This document shows, in pieces, positions 17,565 through 25,521 of a DNA stretch of 64,000 bases (the first letter of the stretch is position 1; each line of letters starts with the position of its first letter). The notes beneath the pieces are model-generated. The model was not told the origin of the DNA, made no database searches, and was given only the letters and a program-made list of their open reading frames with translations. The DNA is taken from positions 1 to 64,000 of the forward strand of contig NZ_JAUSUV010000011.1 of NCBI RefSeq assembly GCF_030814315.1, given 5' to 3'. Position numbers and translations under genes: made by a program. Source of the stretch: Croceifilum oryzae (GTDB taxonomy: Bacteria; Bacillota; Bacilli; Thermoactinomycetales; Thermoactinomycetaceae).

Positions 17565-17615
17565 CACCTCTATTAGCTAGATTAGAAGTCTAGTTAATAG
17601 AGGTGCTTTTTTTTC
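17565..17615 (+). terminator. Terminator of the kdd-kamABCDE operon
   Basis: A 17-bp stem: CACCTCTATTAGCTAGA (17565-17581) with its complement at 17589-17605 (one G-U pair), followed by C and a run of eight T. Confidence 0.92.
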
Positions 17616-17641
17616 TTACAAACTAGTAAGGGAATTGAAAG

Positions 17642-17787
17642 ATGAATCCATGGGAAGAATATATAAAACAGATTAGCATAGAGATAGAAACGATGGAGGT
17701 GGGAGAATGAAGGGTTTAACAGCGATCAAGACTTTTGTTGAAGTAGTTTTTAGCGTTTGGATTGGAAATGAGAGAGGCGGCATCTAG
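17642..17787 (+). other. Two very short overlapping ORFs, doubtful
   Basis: ATG 17642 opens 22 codons (MNPWEEYIKQ...MEVGE). Its stop overlaps ATG 17707, which opens 26 codons (MKGLTAIKTFVEVVFSV...GGI) behind GGAGGTGGGAGA. The second has a hydrophobic stretch. The pair is followed by a strong hairpin at 17811. They could be a microprotein pair or a remnant. I recognise neither. Confidence 0.25.
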
Positions 17788-17810
17788 ATATGGAAGCAAT
17801 TAAAATATAA

Positions 17811-17849
17811 GGGACGATTCTACTTTAAAAATAGAATCGTCCCTTTTTC
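17811..17849. terminator. Bidirectional terminator
   Basis: A perfect 12-bp stem, GGGACGATTCTA (17811-17822) with 17832-17843, flanked by T-rich ends on both strands. It sits between the short ORFs and the convergent acetyltransferase gene. Confidence 0.85.
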
Positions 17850-17855
17850 TACAGT

Positions 17856-18389
17856 CTATTTATATTCTAGTAACCAACAATCCTCATCTATGCCCTCATG
17901 TAGTTCGTGCTGTGGTAGAAAGGATATTTTTCTAAATCCACACTTTTCATAACAACGAATCGCTCTTTTGTTACGGGCTTGTGGATCCATCACAATGGCT
18001 TTTGCTCCTATCTCATGAATGAGATAATCGACCATGCAGGAAATCAAACGAGTTCCGACGCCTTTGTTCCAATAATGGGTTTCACCAATGAATTGATCCA
18101 TGCCCCATACATTTGGTTCTTCCCAATAGTCGATGTCCTTCTTTTCCTGATCGGTTAGTGGATAGAATTGGATATATCCAATGGGTTCATGATCATATTC
18201 TACGATGCACCTTTTTTCTCGTTGATCTTTGTGGTTCATGTACTGTTTCCGTACTTGCTCAGGAGATTGTGGCTGATCTCTTCCTTCATAAAAATAAAGA
18301 ACATCCGGATTTGTGAGCCATTTTGAGAGGATTTCTACATCGTCCTCGCTAACAAGTCGTAACGTAATGAGACCTGATTTTATCATCAT
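17856..18389 (-). CDS. GNAT acetyltransferase, AAC(6')-like
   Basis: 177 residues. Start ATG 18389 or the adjacent ATG 18386, both close behind AAGGAGGGG. GNAT features are ITLRLVSEDDVEILSKWLTNPDV, IVEYDHEPIGYIQFYPL, WGMDQFIGETHYWNKGVGTRLISCMVDYL (the acetyl-CoA loop Q/R-x-x-G-x-G/A as NKGVGT) and VMDPQARNKRAIRCYEKCGFRK. The spacing and 'MDQFIG...G.GT' pattern is that of the aminoglycoside 6'-acetyltransferase branch, but distant homologues act on other amines, so antibiotic resistance is not certain. The next gene upstream is an ABC-F resistance-type protein. Confidence 0.8.
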   Translation of the reverse strand: MMIKSGLITLRLVSEDDVEILSKWLTNPDVLYFYEGRDQPQSPEQVRKQYMNHKDQREKRCIVEYDHEPIGYIQFYPLTDQEKKDIDYWEEPNVWGMDQFIGETHYWNKGVGTRLISCMVDYLIHEIGAKAIVMDPQARNKRAIRCYEKCGFRKISFLPQHELHEGIDEDCWLLEYK

Positions 18390-18423
18390 TTCCCCTCCTT
18401 CTATCGATGATAACAGTGTATAG

Positions 18424-18466
18424 GAAAAGCAGGCACACCATGCAATGCATGTACCTGCTTAGAAAG
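18424..18466 (-). terminator. Terminator of the ABC-F gene
   Basis: In the minus direction AAGCAGGTAC pairs with GTGCCTGCTT, followed by TTCC. It lies between the ABC-F stop (18484) and the acetyltransferase start. Confidence 0.6.
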
Positions 18467-18483
18467 AGCTCCTTTCTCCTATC

Positions 18484-20052
18484 TCACAGTTTCAGTAATT
18501 CACGTATCTCATGATATCTCTTTTCCAATGCTTCTTTTTCCTCTTCTTTTAAAGAAAGAGATAACCGACTTATTACCTCGGTTAGTTCGTACTGTAATAG
18601 AAGCTGGTCTGGATTTTGTTCCGATGAGAAACTCCCTTTTTTCTTTTCTAGATATTCGTCATAGGTTCCATTAAAACAAGTTGCAATACCTTCTTCTAAT
18701 ATAATGAGGAATGTGGCTACAGAAGAGAGTAGTTGCCGATCATGTGAGGAAAATAGAATGGTTCCTGGATGAGAGACGAGTACCTTTTCTAATTCTTCTC
18801 GTGTGGAAATATCTAAAAAATTGGTTGGTTCATCTAGTACAAGGAAATTGGCATCACTGAGGAAGATCTTTGCCAATTGAACTCTTTGTTTCTCCCCGCC
18901 ACTTAAGGAAGAGACTCGTTGCCATATGGTATCTCCTGGGAAAGACAGACGAGCAAGGATCGTGCGAATCATCGATTTCGTATATCTACTCTGCTCACTC
19001 ACGTTTTCTAAGATGGTTTGATTTCGTTTTAGGTTCTGTGTTTTCTGATGAAAGTAGCCCATTTTCGCCTGAGGAGAAAGTTTTACACCCGATTCTTGAT
19101 TCACAATCATGTCCAATAAGGTAGACTTTCCTGCACCATTTTTCCCGATGACGGCTACCTTTGCCCCAGTAGGAATCGAGCAAGTTAGCTCTTGGAATAG
19201 AGCGCGGTCCCCGATTGTCTTCGAAACATTCTCCAGTCGAAGGGAAATTTTACTCTCTAATGGATGATGATAGTGTAAATCCAACGGAACGGGTTTGATC
19301 TCTGTTGGCTTCTCTACTTTCCCTACCTTTTCGATCCGGCTCTCAAATGCTTTTACTTGTTTCGCTACTTTTGCAATTTGAGCTCCTTTACCAGCTTTGT
19401 AAAGCCGTGACTCGGACGTGCTCATACGTGTTGGAGTTTTCCCCATTCGCTCAGCTTGTAACTTCTTTTTTCTAGCTGCATCTAGTAGCCGCTTCTTCTC
19501 ATTTTCTACTTGTTGGTATTCAAACTGCATTCGATTGGTTGCCAGTTCTTTCTGCTCTAGATAGGATTGATAGTTTCCGTTGTATATATGGATTTTCTCT
19601 CCATCGATCTCTAGTATTTGTGTACAAATAGTGTTAAGCAATGCCCGATCATGGGAAACGATAAGCAGAGTACCTGGATAATTGACAAACTCCTTCTCTA
19701 GCCATTGGACCCCTTGCGCATCTAAATGACTTGTGGGTTCGTCGGCTAATAGCAAAGAAGGTTGTTGACTGAGAGCATGTGTAATGCGGCGTTTCGTCTC
19801 TTCTCCGCCACTTAAGGAGGAGCCATTTTCATCTTCCTCTTGCTTAATCCATGCGACCGTGCCCTTCACACGAAGGATACCTTCATTGATATCCTCTTCA
19901 TGACTCAACATGCGAAGCAAAGTCGTTTTTCCCGTTCCATTACGCCCAACGATGCCGATCTTCTCGCCATATTCAACTTGAAGCTTATCAATTGAAAATA
20001 GCAAACGATTTCCGAACCATTTTTTAACATGATTCATCTCTAAAATAAACAT
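18484..20052 (-). CDS. Vga/VmlR-type ABC-F ribosome protection ATPase
   Basis: 522 residues from ATG 20052 (MFILEMNHVKKWF) behind GGAGGGGG. It has two ATPase domains without membrane segments. Domain 1 has Walker A GRNGTGKTT (36-44), signature SSLSGGE and DEPTSHLD. Domain 2 has Walker A GKNGAGKST, SSLSGGE and DEPTNFLD. A long basic helical linker (EYQQVENEKKRLLDAARKKK ... RMGKTPTRMSTSESRLYKAGKG) lies between them. The linker and the sequence GYFHQKTQNL...ILENV...IRTILARL follow the Vga(A) pattern. Such proteins displace lincosamides, pleuromutilins and streptogramin A from the ribosome. The 150-base leader looks like an antibiotic-responsive attenuator. The resistance spectrum is inferred. 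Confidence 0.88.
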   Translation of the reverse strand: MFILEMNHVKKWFGNRLLFSIDKLQVEYGEKIGIVGRNGTGKTTLLRMLSHEEDINEGILRVKGTVAWIKQEEDENGSSLSGGEETKRRITHALSQQPSLLLADEPTSHLDAQGVQWLEKEFVNYPGTLLIVSHDRALLNTICTQILEIDGEKIHIYNGNYQSYLEQKELATNRMQFEYQQVENEKKRLLDAARKKKLQAERMGKTPTRMSTSESRLYKAGKGAQIAKVAKQVKAFESRIEKVGKVEKPTEIKPVPLDLHYHHPLESKISLRLENVSKTIGDRALFQELTCSIPTGAKVAVIGKNGAGKSTLLDMIVNQESGVKLSPQAKMGYFHQKTQNLKRNQTILENVSEQSRYTKSMIRTILARLSFPGDTIWQRVSSLSGGEKQRVQLAKIFLSDANFLVLDEPTNFLDISTREELEKVLVSHPGTILFSSHDRQLLSSVATFLIILEEGIATCFNGTYDEYLEKKKGSFSSEQNPDQLLLQYELTEVISRLSLSLKEEEKEALEKRYHEIRELLKL

Positions 20053-20056
20053 AAAA

Positions 20057-20136
20057 AATCCCCCTCCAAATAACACCGAATAAGGCGTTGTTTTCGCTAG
20101 AGAGGGTTGAAAGGATGACAATGAATGCCAGCAACA
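20057..20136 (-). promoter_or_regulatory. Attenuator/SD-sequestering hairpins before the ABC-F gene
   Basis: In the minus direction, CCCTCT can pair with GGAGGGGG, the ABC-F ribosome binding site. The inner stem AACAACGCC-TTATT-CGGTGTTATT lies between them, and ATTTTTT follows directly, so the structure can act as a terminator and also hide the binding site. Upstream, GGTTGTTG can pair with CAACCC or AACAAC as a competing structure. With the preceding 16-codon ORF this is the layout of ribosome-stalling attenuators known for vmlR- and Vga/Msr-like genes. Confidence 0.65.
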
Positions 20137-20138
20137 AC

Positions 20139-20189
20139 CTACTCTAACGCATTTGTTTGTTCTACACGCACCGATTGTTGTTTGTTCAT
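20139..20189 (-). CDS. Regulatory leader peptide upstream of the ABC-F gene
   Basis: A 16-codon ORF, MNKQQSVRVEQTNALE, from ATG 20189 to TAG 20139. It ends just before the competing hairpins of the ABC-F leader. AAAGGATGG lies upstream but at long spacing. A TATAAT -10 box at 20228-20223 (minus strand) precedes it. Its role would be to stall ribosomes when the drug is present. Confidence 0.6.
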   Translation of the reverse strand: MNKQQSVRVEQTNALE

Positions 20190-20287
20190 TGGTCCGTACC
20201 ATCCTTTCGATTAGATAGAATGATTATACAATAGGGTATGAAAAAAAGAAAACGAGATGAGAGGAGTTGAAGTTAAGAATCTTCTTA

Positions 20288-20863
20288 TTAGCCTTCTTTC
20301 CCCTCAATACTAGATTTGTGTCGGGCTACTTTTACGCGGTTTCCGCAGATTTTCATCGAGCACCATTTTCTCCGTCCTCTTTTATCGATGAATAATAATA
20401 CACAGTCAGGGTTGTTGCAGAGTCGAAGATGCTTCCATTCCTTATTTGCGAGAAGTTGTAGTGCATCGAATGAAATGAGCGAGAGAAGGGAATCTACGGG
20501 ATTACCAACGGGGATTGGAGTTAACTGGTGTTCTATGATTTTGTAGATAAAAGGCGCTTTTTCTATCAACATTTCTAATTGGGATGTCCATTTTGCTTGT
20601 AGTTGTTGTTCTTTTATTGCTATTTCTAATATATTTCTTAGTGTGGAACGGAAATGTTGTAGAGCATGTAACACGTCGGTTGAACCATAGGCTAGGGCAG
20701 GCTCCATTGTCGGCAGTGCTCCGATTTCGTTCATCCGCTTGATCCATAGGTCTAGTTGCTCGATCGATGATAGTAGATTATGACGGCTCCCCCACCGTAC
20801 TACCTCCGTATTTACTAAATCAAGGGAGATGTGCCCTGAGATGAGCGGAAATGTCTCTTCCAT
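20288..20863 (-). CDS. CGNR zinc finger (ABATE domain) regulator
   Basis: 191 residues from ATG 20863, chosen because GAAGGAG lies 9 bases upstream; ATG 20881 has no ribosome binding site and overlaps it. The N-terminal ABATE-type domain starts ISLDLVNTEVVRWG. The C-terminus holds the zinc finger: LCNNPDCVLLFIDKRGRRKWCSMKICGNR, with C-x4-C and C-x4-C plus the CGNR signature. Members are stress-related transcription regulators. It is divergent from the DUF1348 gene and may control it. Confidence 0.88.
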   Translation of the reverse strand: MEETFPLISGHISLDLVNTEVVRWGSRHNLLSSIEQLDLWIKRMNEIGALPTMEPALAYGSTDVLHALQHFRSTLRNILEIAIKEQQLQAKWTSQLEMLIEKAPFIYKIIEHQLTPIPVGNPVDSLLSLISFDALQLLANKEWKHLRLCNNPDCVLLFIDKRGRRKWCSMKICGNRVKVARHKSSIEGKEG

Positions 20864-20984
20864 TTTGTGATTCTCCTTCATGTCTAGTAACTAACCTCAT
20901 AATATATCATTGACAAGTTAGCTACAACAAAATAAAGTAACCATATAACATTAATTAATAGGTTAGTAATAGGAGGATTTTAAA

Positions 20985-21386
20985 ATGATTAAGCCCCCGT
21001 TTACGTGTGAAATGGCATTAGCTAAGGTGAAAGCAGCTGAGGATGTGTGGAACACTTGTGATCCGGATCTTGTCGTGAAAGCGTATACATTCGATTCAGA
21101 ATGGAGAAATAGAACGGAGTTTTTGATGGGGAAAGAAGCGATTCATGAGTTCTTGCAACGTAAGTGGTCGAAAGAACTTCATTATCGTTTAATGAAGGAA
21201 CTGTGGTGTTATAATCATGATCGTATTTCCGTAAGGTTTGAATACGAATGGATGGATAGAGATACAAGACAGTGGATGAGAACACATGGAAATGAACATT
21301 GGGAATTTGATGCAGAAGGCTTGATGAAGAGGCGCGATATGAGTGCAAATGATTATCCAATTGACGTGTCGGAGCGGCGATATTAA
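20985..21386 (+). CDS. DUF1348 / NTF2-like protein
   Basis: 133 residues behind AGGAGG. The whole length matches the DUF1348 family: ALAKVKAAEDVWNTCDPDLVVKAYTFDSEWRNRTEFLMGKEAIHEFLQRKW, then RISVRFEYEWMD, GNEHWEFDAEGLMKRRDMSANDYPI. This is a SnoaL/NTF2-type cone-shaped fold. The natural substrate is not known. It is divergently arranged with the CGNR regulator; the 120-base gap should hold their shared control sites. Confidence 0.85.
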   Translation: MIKPPFTCEMALAKVKAAEDVWNTCDPDLVVKAYTFDSEWRNRTEFLMGKEAIHEFLQRKWSKELHYRLMKELWCYNHDRISVRFEYEWMDRDTRQWMRTHGNEHWEFDAEGLMKRRDMSANDYPIDVSERRY

Positions 21387-21485
21387 GGATTCCTTCTTGC
21401 ACATCTATTGAACATTTGGCAGAGTTAAAATGAACAAGAGAAAAACGAAAAACAAATAAACAGGCCAAACAAATGAGGAATCATC

Positions 21486-22301
21486 ATGGTAGAGTTTAAG
21501 GAGATAACGTCCCGAACCATTTTAACGCCTGCCAATGGTTCGCTGGATGGAAGTCGATTTACATTTACCCTAAACCCATACGTAGGCTGTGTATTTGGCT
21601 GTAAGTATTGCTATGTGCGAGAGATGCCAGCAGCGAAACACAGAGAGGCGGAATGGGGAGAGTACGTTGATATTAAGACCAATGCGGCACAGTTGCTAGA
21701 AAAAGAGATTCAGAAAGCGAAGAAGAAGGGGACACCTGTATCCATCTTTATGAGTACTGCGACCGATCCGTATCAAGGGGTGGAAGCGAAAGCGGGATTA
21801 ACACGTTCTCTTCTTGAAGCGATGTTGTCCCAGAAGGATGAGATCGATTACTTGATGATACACACGCGGTCTCCCTTAGCAAAAAGGGATATTGATCTCT
21901 TTCTCGAGTTTGAGCAGAAAATCATCGTGAGTATGACGATTGAAACGGACTTAGAGAAGGTTAGAAAAGTATTTACGCCAAGCGCTCCGCCTATTCCTGC
22001 GAGACTAGCGACACTACGAGAGATTACGGAAGCGGGGGTACCAACAAGAGCTTCGATTTCTCCGATGTTACCCTTAAGTAAACATATAGCCAAGACGTTA
22101 CGGGGGGTCACGAACCAAGTGGCACTGGATGATTTCTTTATGGGGGATGGAAGTCGTGGTAGGCGGACGGAGCGAATGAATATAAAGAAGCTTTACGAGC
22201 AGTTAAACCTGTTACAGTGGTTTGAACGGGGAGCTTATAAGAAAGTATTGGTTCTCTTAAAGGAAGAGTTCGAAGAAGTGGATGTATTTAATGAAATATA
22301 A
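21486..22301 (+). CDS. Radical SAM protein, SPL-like family
   Basis: 271 residues behind GAGGAATC. The cluster motif is CVFGCKYCYV (Cys-x3-Cys-x2-Cys), preceded by FTLNPYVGC, which is characteristic of the 'SPL family' radical SAM proteins related to spore photoproduct lyase and Rv2578c. IFMSTATDPYQGVEAKAGLTRSLLEAM and VSMTIETDLEKVRKVF are further family blocks. It is shorter than true SplB (about 340) and lacks its C-terminal substrate Cys region, so DNA photoproduct repair is unlikely. The reaction is unknown. Confidence 0.82.
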   Translation: MVEFKEITSRTILTPANGSLDGSRFTFTLNPYVGCVFGCKYCYVREMPAAKHREAEWGEYVDIKTNAAQLLEKEIQKAKKKGTPVSIFMSTATDPYQGVEAKAGLTRSLLEAMLSQKDEIDYLMIHTRSPLAKRDIDLFLEFEQKIIVSMTIETDLEKVRKVFTPSAPPIPARLATLREITEAGVPTRASISPMLPLSKHIAKTLRGVTNQVALDDFFMGDGSRGRRTERMNIKKLYEQLNLLQWFERGAYKKVLVLLKEEFEEVDVFNEI

Positions 22302-22447
22302 TGAGGTTAGCTAATTCGAAAGACATCGGTCTAGTGGATTAGCTTCTTCGAATCTATCTATATTTTTTGATTGGAATAAATATTCATATATATAAATATT
22401 CATTAAAATATAATGCTATCTTCTATAAAAAAATACAATTTAGTCTA

Positions 22448-22476
22448 TTGTGCATATTATAATTGTTATGTATACT
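22448..22476 (+). promoter_or_regulatory. Candidate promoter of the nucleoside/ATP-grasp cluster
   Basis: TTGTGC at 22448-22453 and TATACT at 22471-22476 with 17-base spacing, 40 bases before the first gene of the cluster. A second -10-like TATAAT lies at 22458-22463. The surrounding 22370-22470 region is strikingly AT-rich. Confidence 0.45.
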
Positions 22477-22516
22477 TTAATTCGTGCAGTAAGAAATTTT
22501 CCTTAGGGGGAGAGAT

Positions 22517-23389
22517 ATGTTATCTCTACAAACAACAGACTCCATACTAAATGGACTGAAAAGTATTGATATTCATGCAAATACCGTGGATGAATTAGTA
22601 AAGCACGGTATTTGCCATATTTTGGACAAAGGAGATCGGGTCTCAACGAGAGCTGGGGATGCCTTGCAAGCGTATGATGTGAATTATCTCTTGCTAGACT
22701 CCAGAGATCGGGTTCATACAGCTCGCCCTCAAGCAGTCAAATACTTTGCTAGAGAGTTGTGCGCTTATTTCCAAGGAAGCCTGAAAGTGGATGGCGGATT
22801 ATCTAAAGCTTCGAAATTTTGGAATCATCTAGCTGATCAGAATGGAAACATTAATTCGAATTATGGATATTATGTGTTTTATCAGCCAGTTCCAGATGTA
22901 AAAATTAGTAGCCAGTATGATTGGGTTATCAAACGCCTTTGTGATAACCGGGATTCAAGACGGGCTATTATCAATATAAATCAAGGGATGCACAAAACGG
23001 CAACGAAAGATTTCCCTTGCACAGTAGCAATTAATTATTTCATTAGAGAGGGCTTTTTGTGTTCAAAAGTATTCTCTCGCAGTACAGATGTGATCACTGG
23101 TTTGCCATATGATATGGGCTTCTTTTCGTTTCTAACAGAGCTTGTCTATCAAGATCTAGTAGATAGAGGCGTACCAGATTTGAAGCTAGGTTATACCATG
23201 ATGGCTAGTAATTTTACGCAAATCTATGATCGACATGCAGATAAGGCTTTGGATATTTCCAATAGTTTCGTGCATCAAGAAGCAGTTATGATGCCAAAGA
23301 TTACAAATGCAAGCGAAGTATTGGAAGATATCTACAACGGTACTTCAAACAGTGAAGTGATGAAATGGGTTTATGAAAACGCTACGTAA
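22517..23389 (+). CDS. Thymidylate-synthase-like enzyme, probable (d)CMP hydroxymethylase
   Basis: 290 residues behind AGGGGGAG. It has the thymidylate synthase fold residues: R148-R149 (partner-chain phosphate arginines), catalytic C168 in DFPCTV, R188-S189-x-D191 in SRSTDV, at the same spacings as E. coli R126-R127, C146, R166 and D169. At the position of E. coli N177, which reads the uracil ring, this protein has D199 (GLPYDMGF instead of GLPFNIAS). Asn-to-Asp at this site is the mark of dCMP hydroxymethylase (T4 gp42) and related CMP hydroxymethylases. It would make 5-hydroxymethyl-cytidylate from formaldehyde carried by tetrahydrofolate. It is the first gene of a biosynthetic cluster, so it is not the housekeeping thymidylate synthase. 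Confidence 0.82.
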   Translation: MLSLQTTDSILNGLKSIDIHANTVDELVKHGICHILDKGDRVSTRAGDALQAYDVNYLLLDSRDRVHTARPQAVKYFARELCAYFQGSLKVDGGLSKASKFWNHLADQNGNINSNYGYYVFYQPVPDVKISSQYDWVIKRLCDNRDSRRAIININQGMHKTATKDFPCTVAINYFIREGFLCSKVFSRSTDVITGLPYDMGFFSFLTELVYQDLVDRGVPDLKLGYTMMASNFTQIYDRHADKALDISNSFVHQEAVMMPKITNASEVLEDIYNGTSNSEVMKWVYENAT

Positions 23390-23407
23390 GTAGATTGGAG
23401 ATAGTAC

Positions 23408-23965
23408 ATGAGAATCTTACTAACCTCAACCAATGAGGCAAAGCAGAAAGCACTACAAAATATAGTAGACCGATTCTACGATCTGGCTATCATCGAAACG
23501 ATTTCAGTCGATTCAGGAGTTTCCAAAACACCAACCAATGATCAGGAAGCGATCCAAGGTTGTTGGAATCGAATTGATCGAGCAAGAGAGATCAAAGGAG
23601 ATTACGATGCCTATGTCTCGTTTGAAGGATTGATTTCGAATCATGAATTCGGGATGTTCTTATACGGATGGTGCTTGTTTGTCGACGGTACGAAAAACGA
23701 ATATGGCTTAGGAGCTAGTTCTCAGGTGATGGTTCCTCGATTTATCAGTAGCAAAATTTCGGCTGATGTAGAATTTAGCGATGTGGTAAAAGCGGATTAC
23801 CCTTCGGAACATCTTTCCAAGATGCCAGTGGTAGGGAGCAACGGTTTGTTTACCAATCTACATTATACGAGGGTTCAAGAGTTTGAGGATGCAGCTCTTT
23901 GTGCGCTGGGATATCTTCATAATCCTGCCAATGTAGGGGATCAACGCTCAGTACCTCAAAAATAA
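23408..23965 (+). CDS. DUF84 (YjjX-like) non-canonical NTP phosphatase
   Basis: 185 residues, 18 bases after the hydroxymethylase gene, with GGAG upstream. The ITPase-like fold of the DUF84 family is seen in MRILLTSTNEAKQKALQNIV, VDSGVSKTPTNDQEAIQGCWNRIDRAREI (family PxxxxE...GAxNR block) and YDAYVSFEGLI. Family members hydrolyse modified nucleoside triphosphates such as ITP/XTP. In this cluster a natural job would be to destroy 5-hydroxymethyl-CTP before it enters RNA, or to make the monophosphate; this is inference. Confidence 0.78.
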   Translation: MRILLTSTNEAKQKALQNIVDRFYDLAIIETISVDSGVSKTPTNDQEAIQGCWNRIDRAREIKGDYDAYVSFEGLISNHEFGMFLYGWCLFVDGTKNEYGLGASSQVMVPRFISSKISADVEFSDVVKADYPSEHLSKMPVVGSNGLFTNLHYTRVQEFEDAALCALGYLHNPANVGDQRSVPQK

Positions 23966-23986
23966 ACAGGCTAGGATGATCAGAAC

Positions 23987-25348
23987 ATGGATCTAGTCAT
24001 CAAAAACACTCATTTTTTAGACCGTAATTGTCAGATTCGCTTTGGTTCCATCGTGATGGAGAAGCAAAAGATAAAGCGGATTTTCTACAGTGAGTCGGAA
24101 GTAGAACTCTTTTTGGCAGAGAGTGGCTTTTCAGGTAGGGTTGTGGATGGTGAGAATCTCGTATGTATTCCTGGAATGACAAATGCTCATCTGCATCCGA
24201 GTAAAGATCTATATCGAGGTCTTTTCTTAGGACAATCACTTCCTACGATTCTCTCTTTGATTCATCAGCAGAATGGCCAAGAGTCGGACGAGGATCAGTA
24301 CTGGGCCTCTGTGTACAGCTACAAGCGAATGATTCAAATGGGCGTTACCACGACAGGTGTATTTACCAGTCGATACGAACCAGACTTAAAGGCTGCCGAG
24401 GCATCGGGGATTCGTTGTTTCCTAACGTATGCCGTCAATGAGAAATGGAACGGCAATGGTGTATCGCCCCAAGTGATTTCGGATGAACAAGCATTTGAGC
24501 GAGTGGATCAGTTTTTAACGAGTGACATCAGTGATCGTATTTCGTTGTCCATTGGGACTTCTTCTGAATTAACTTCGTCTCCTCAGTTTATGAAGGATCT
24601 CTACGAGGTGGCAAAGCGAAAGGAAGTACTGTTTTCGCTACATGTGAGTGAAGGTGAAACGCAATCGAACAAATGCAAAGAAGTACATGGTTTACACAGT
24701 GTTGAATTTCTAAACAGTCTTAATATATTGACTGAAAACACTTTGTTAATTCATGCTTCTTTTCTAACTCCAAAAGAAGTTGAACTCATAGCAAATTTGC
24801 CCGTAAAGCTAGTAAGTTGTCCGTTGGCGAATGCTTTTGCACAGGCTGGATTGTTCGAGTTGCTAAAATTAAGCGATGGAAAATGTAGCATAGGACTCGG
24901 AACGGATGCTGGAATGATCAATCCACAAAATAACTTGATGGCTGACGCGCTATTTTCCTACTTTTCACAGCGTGTGATGAGCAAGGAAAAGCAAGTAGAC
25001 TTCGAGAAAATTTTTAAATTGATCACGGTTGAGGGTGCTAAGGCTCTTGGTTTAAACCAGGTCGGCGTGATTGAAGAGGGCTGGGAAGCAGACATAGCGA
25101 TCTTCTCCGTTCTGGAACATGCCCCGATTAACGAATTTAATCCGTTGCTTCTGATCACCGAAGTCCTTATGACGTCGTTGGCGAGGTATGTAGTAATCGG
25201 TGGTGAACTCGTCATTGACGACTATGAGTTTAAGCGGATGGATGAGGAGTTTATAAATCAGAAATTCTACAGCATTAAATCGAGGCTGGCGGCACCGCTG
25301 ATGAAGCATTTGCAGGAGCTTGAGTCTGTTGATTCGTTGCGACATTAA
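23987..25348 (+). CDS. Amidohydrolase, ATZ/TRZ (cytosine/SAH deaminase-like) family
   Basis: 453 residues behind AGGATG. The metal-site motifs of the superfamily are in order: PGMTNAHLHPS (His-x-His), LHVSEGET (His), LLIHASFLT (His) and GLGTDAGM (Asp). The N-terminal DLVIKNTHFLD and C-terminal EEGWEADIAIFSV flank the barrel, as is usual. Members deaminate cytosine, triazines, adenosyl or methylthioadenosyl compounds. In this cluster it could deaminate a hydroxymethyl-cytosine intermediate or trim an amide; the substrate is not shown by the sequence. It ends 173 bases before the next gene; the gap holds a repeat remnant. Confidence 0.82.
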   Translation: MDLVIKNTHFLDRNCQIRFGSIVMEKQKIKRIFYSESEVELFLAESGFSGRVVDGENLVCIPGMTNAHLHPSKDLYRGLFLGQSLPTILSLIHQQNGQESDEDQYWASVYSYKRMIQMGVTTTGVFTSRYEPDLKAAEASGIRCFLTYAVNEKWNGNGVSPQVISDEQAFERVDQFLTSDISDRISLSIGTSSELTSSPQFMKDLYEVAKRKEVLFSLHVSEGETQSNKCKEVHGLHSVEFLNSLNILTENTLLIHASFLTPKEVELIANLPVKLVSCPLANAFAQAGLFELLKLSDGKCSIGLGTDAGMINPQNNLMADALFSYFSQRVMSKEKQVDFEKIFKLITVEGAKALGLNQVGVIEEGWEADIAIFSVLEHAPINEFNPLLLITEVLMTSLARYVVIGGELVIDDYEFKRMDEEFINQKFYSIKSRLAAPLMKHLQELESVDSLRH

Positions 25349-25354
25349 CCGAGG

Positions 25355-25462
25355 GCAATGCTACTTTGATGCGGAGTTGGTAGTGGGTTGAGTCTTTAAA
25401 ATCAGTATGAGATTTCGTTAGCAGAGTAATAGGCTGTGGGCAGATACATGCTCCGGTCTAGA
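25355..25462. repeat. Decayed remnant of repeat family B inside the biosynthetic cluster
   Basis: The start (gagggcaatgctactttgatgcgg) and end (gctgtgggcagatacatgctccgg) resemble the outer ends of the family B repeats at 56562 and 56762 (ggggcaatgtgtctgaccactgcg; gctgtggtcagatacatgccccgg). The central part is missing. It splits the amidohydrolase gene from the first ATP-grasp gene. Confidence 0.5.
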
Positions 25463-25521
25463 CCCAGTAGTCAAATCGAATTAAACAGCTTTATATGAAT
25501 GAAGTAAGGGAGTCGAGGACA

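Noticed and set aside
21486..22301. Spore photoproduct lyase
   Set aside because: It has the SPL-type radical SAM motif but is too short and lacks the C-terminal region of SplB.
22517..23389. Housekeeping thymidylate synthase
   Set aside because: Asp replaces the uracil-recognising Asn and the gene heads a biosynthetic cluster.
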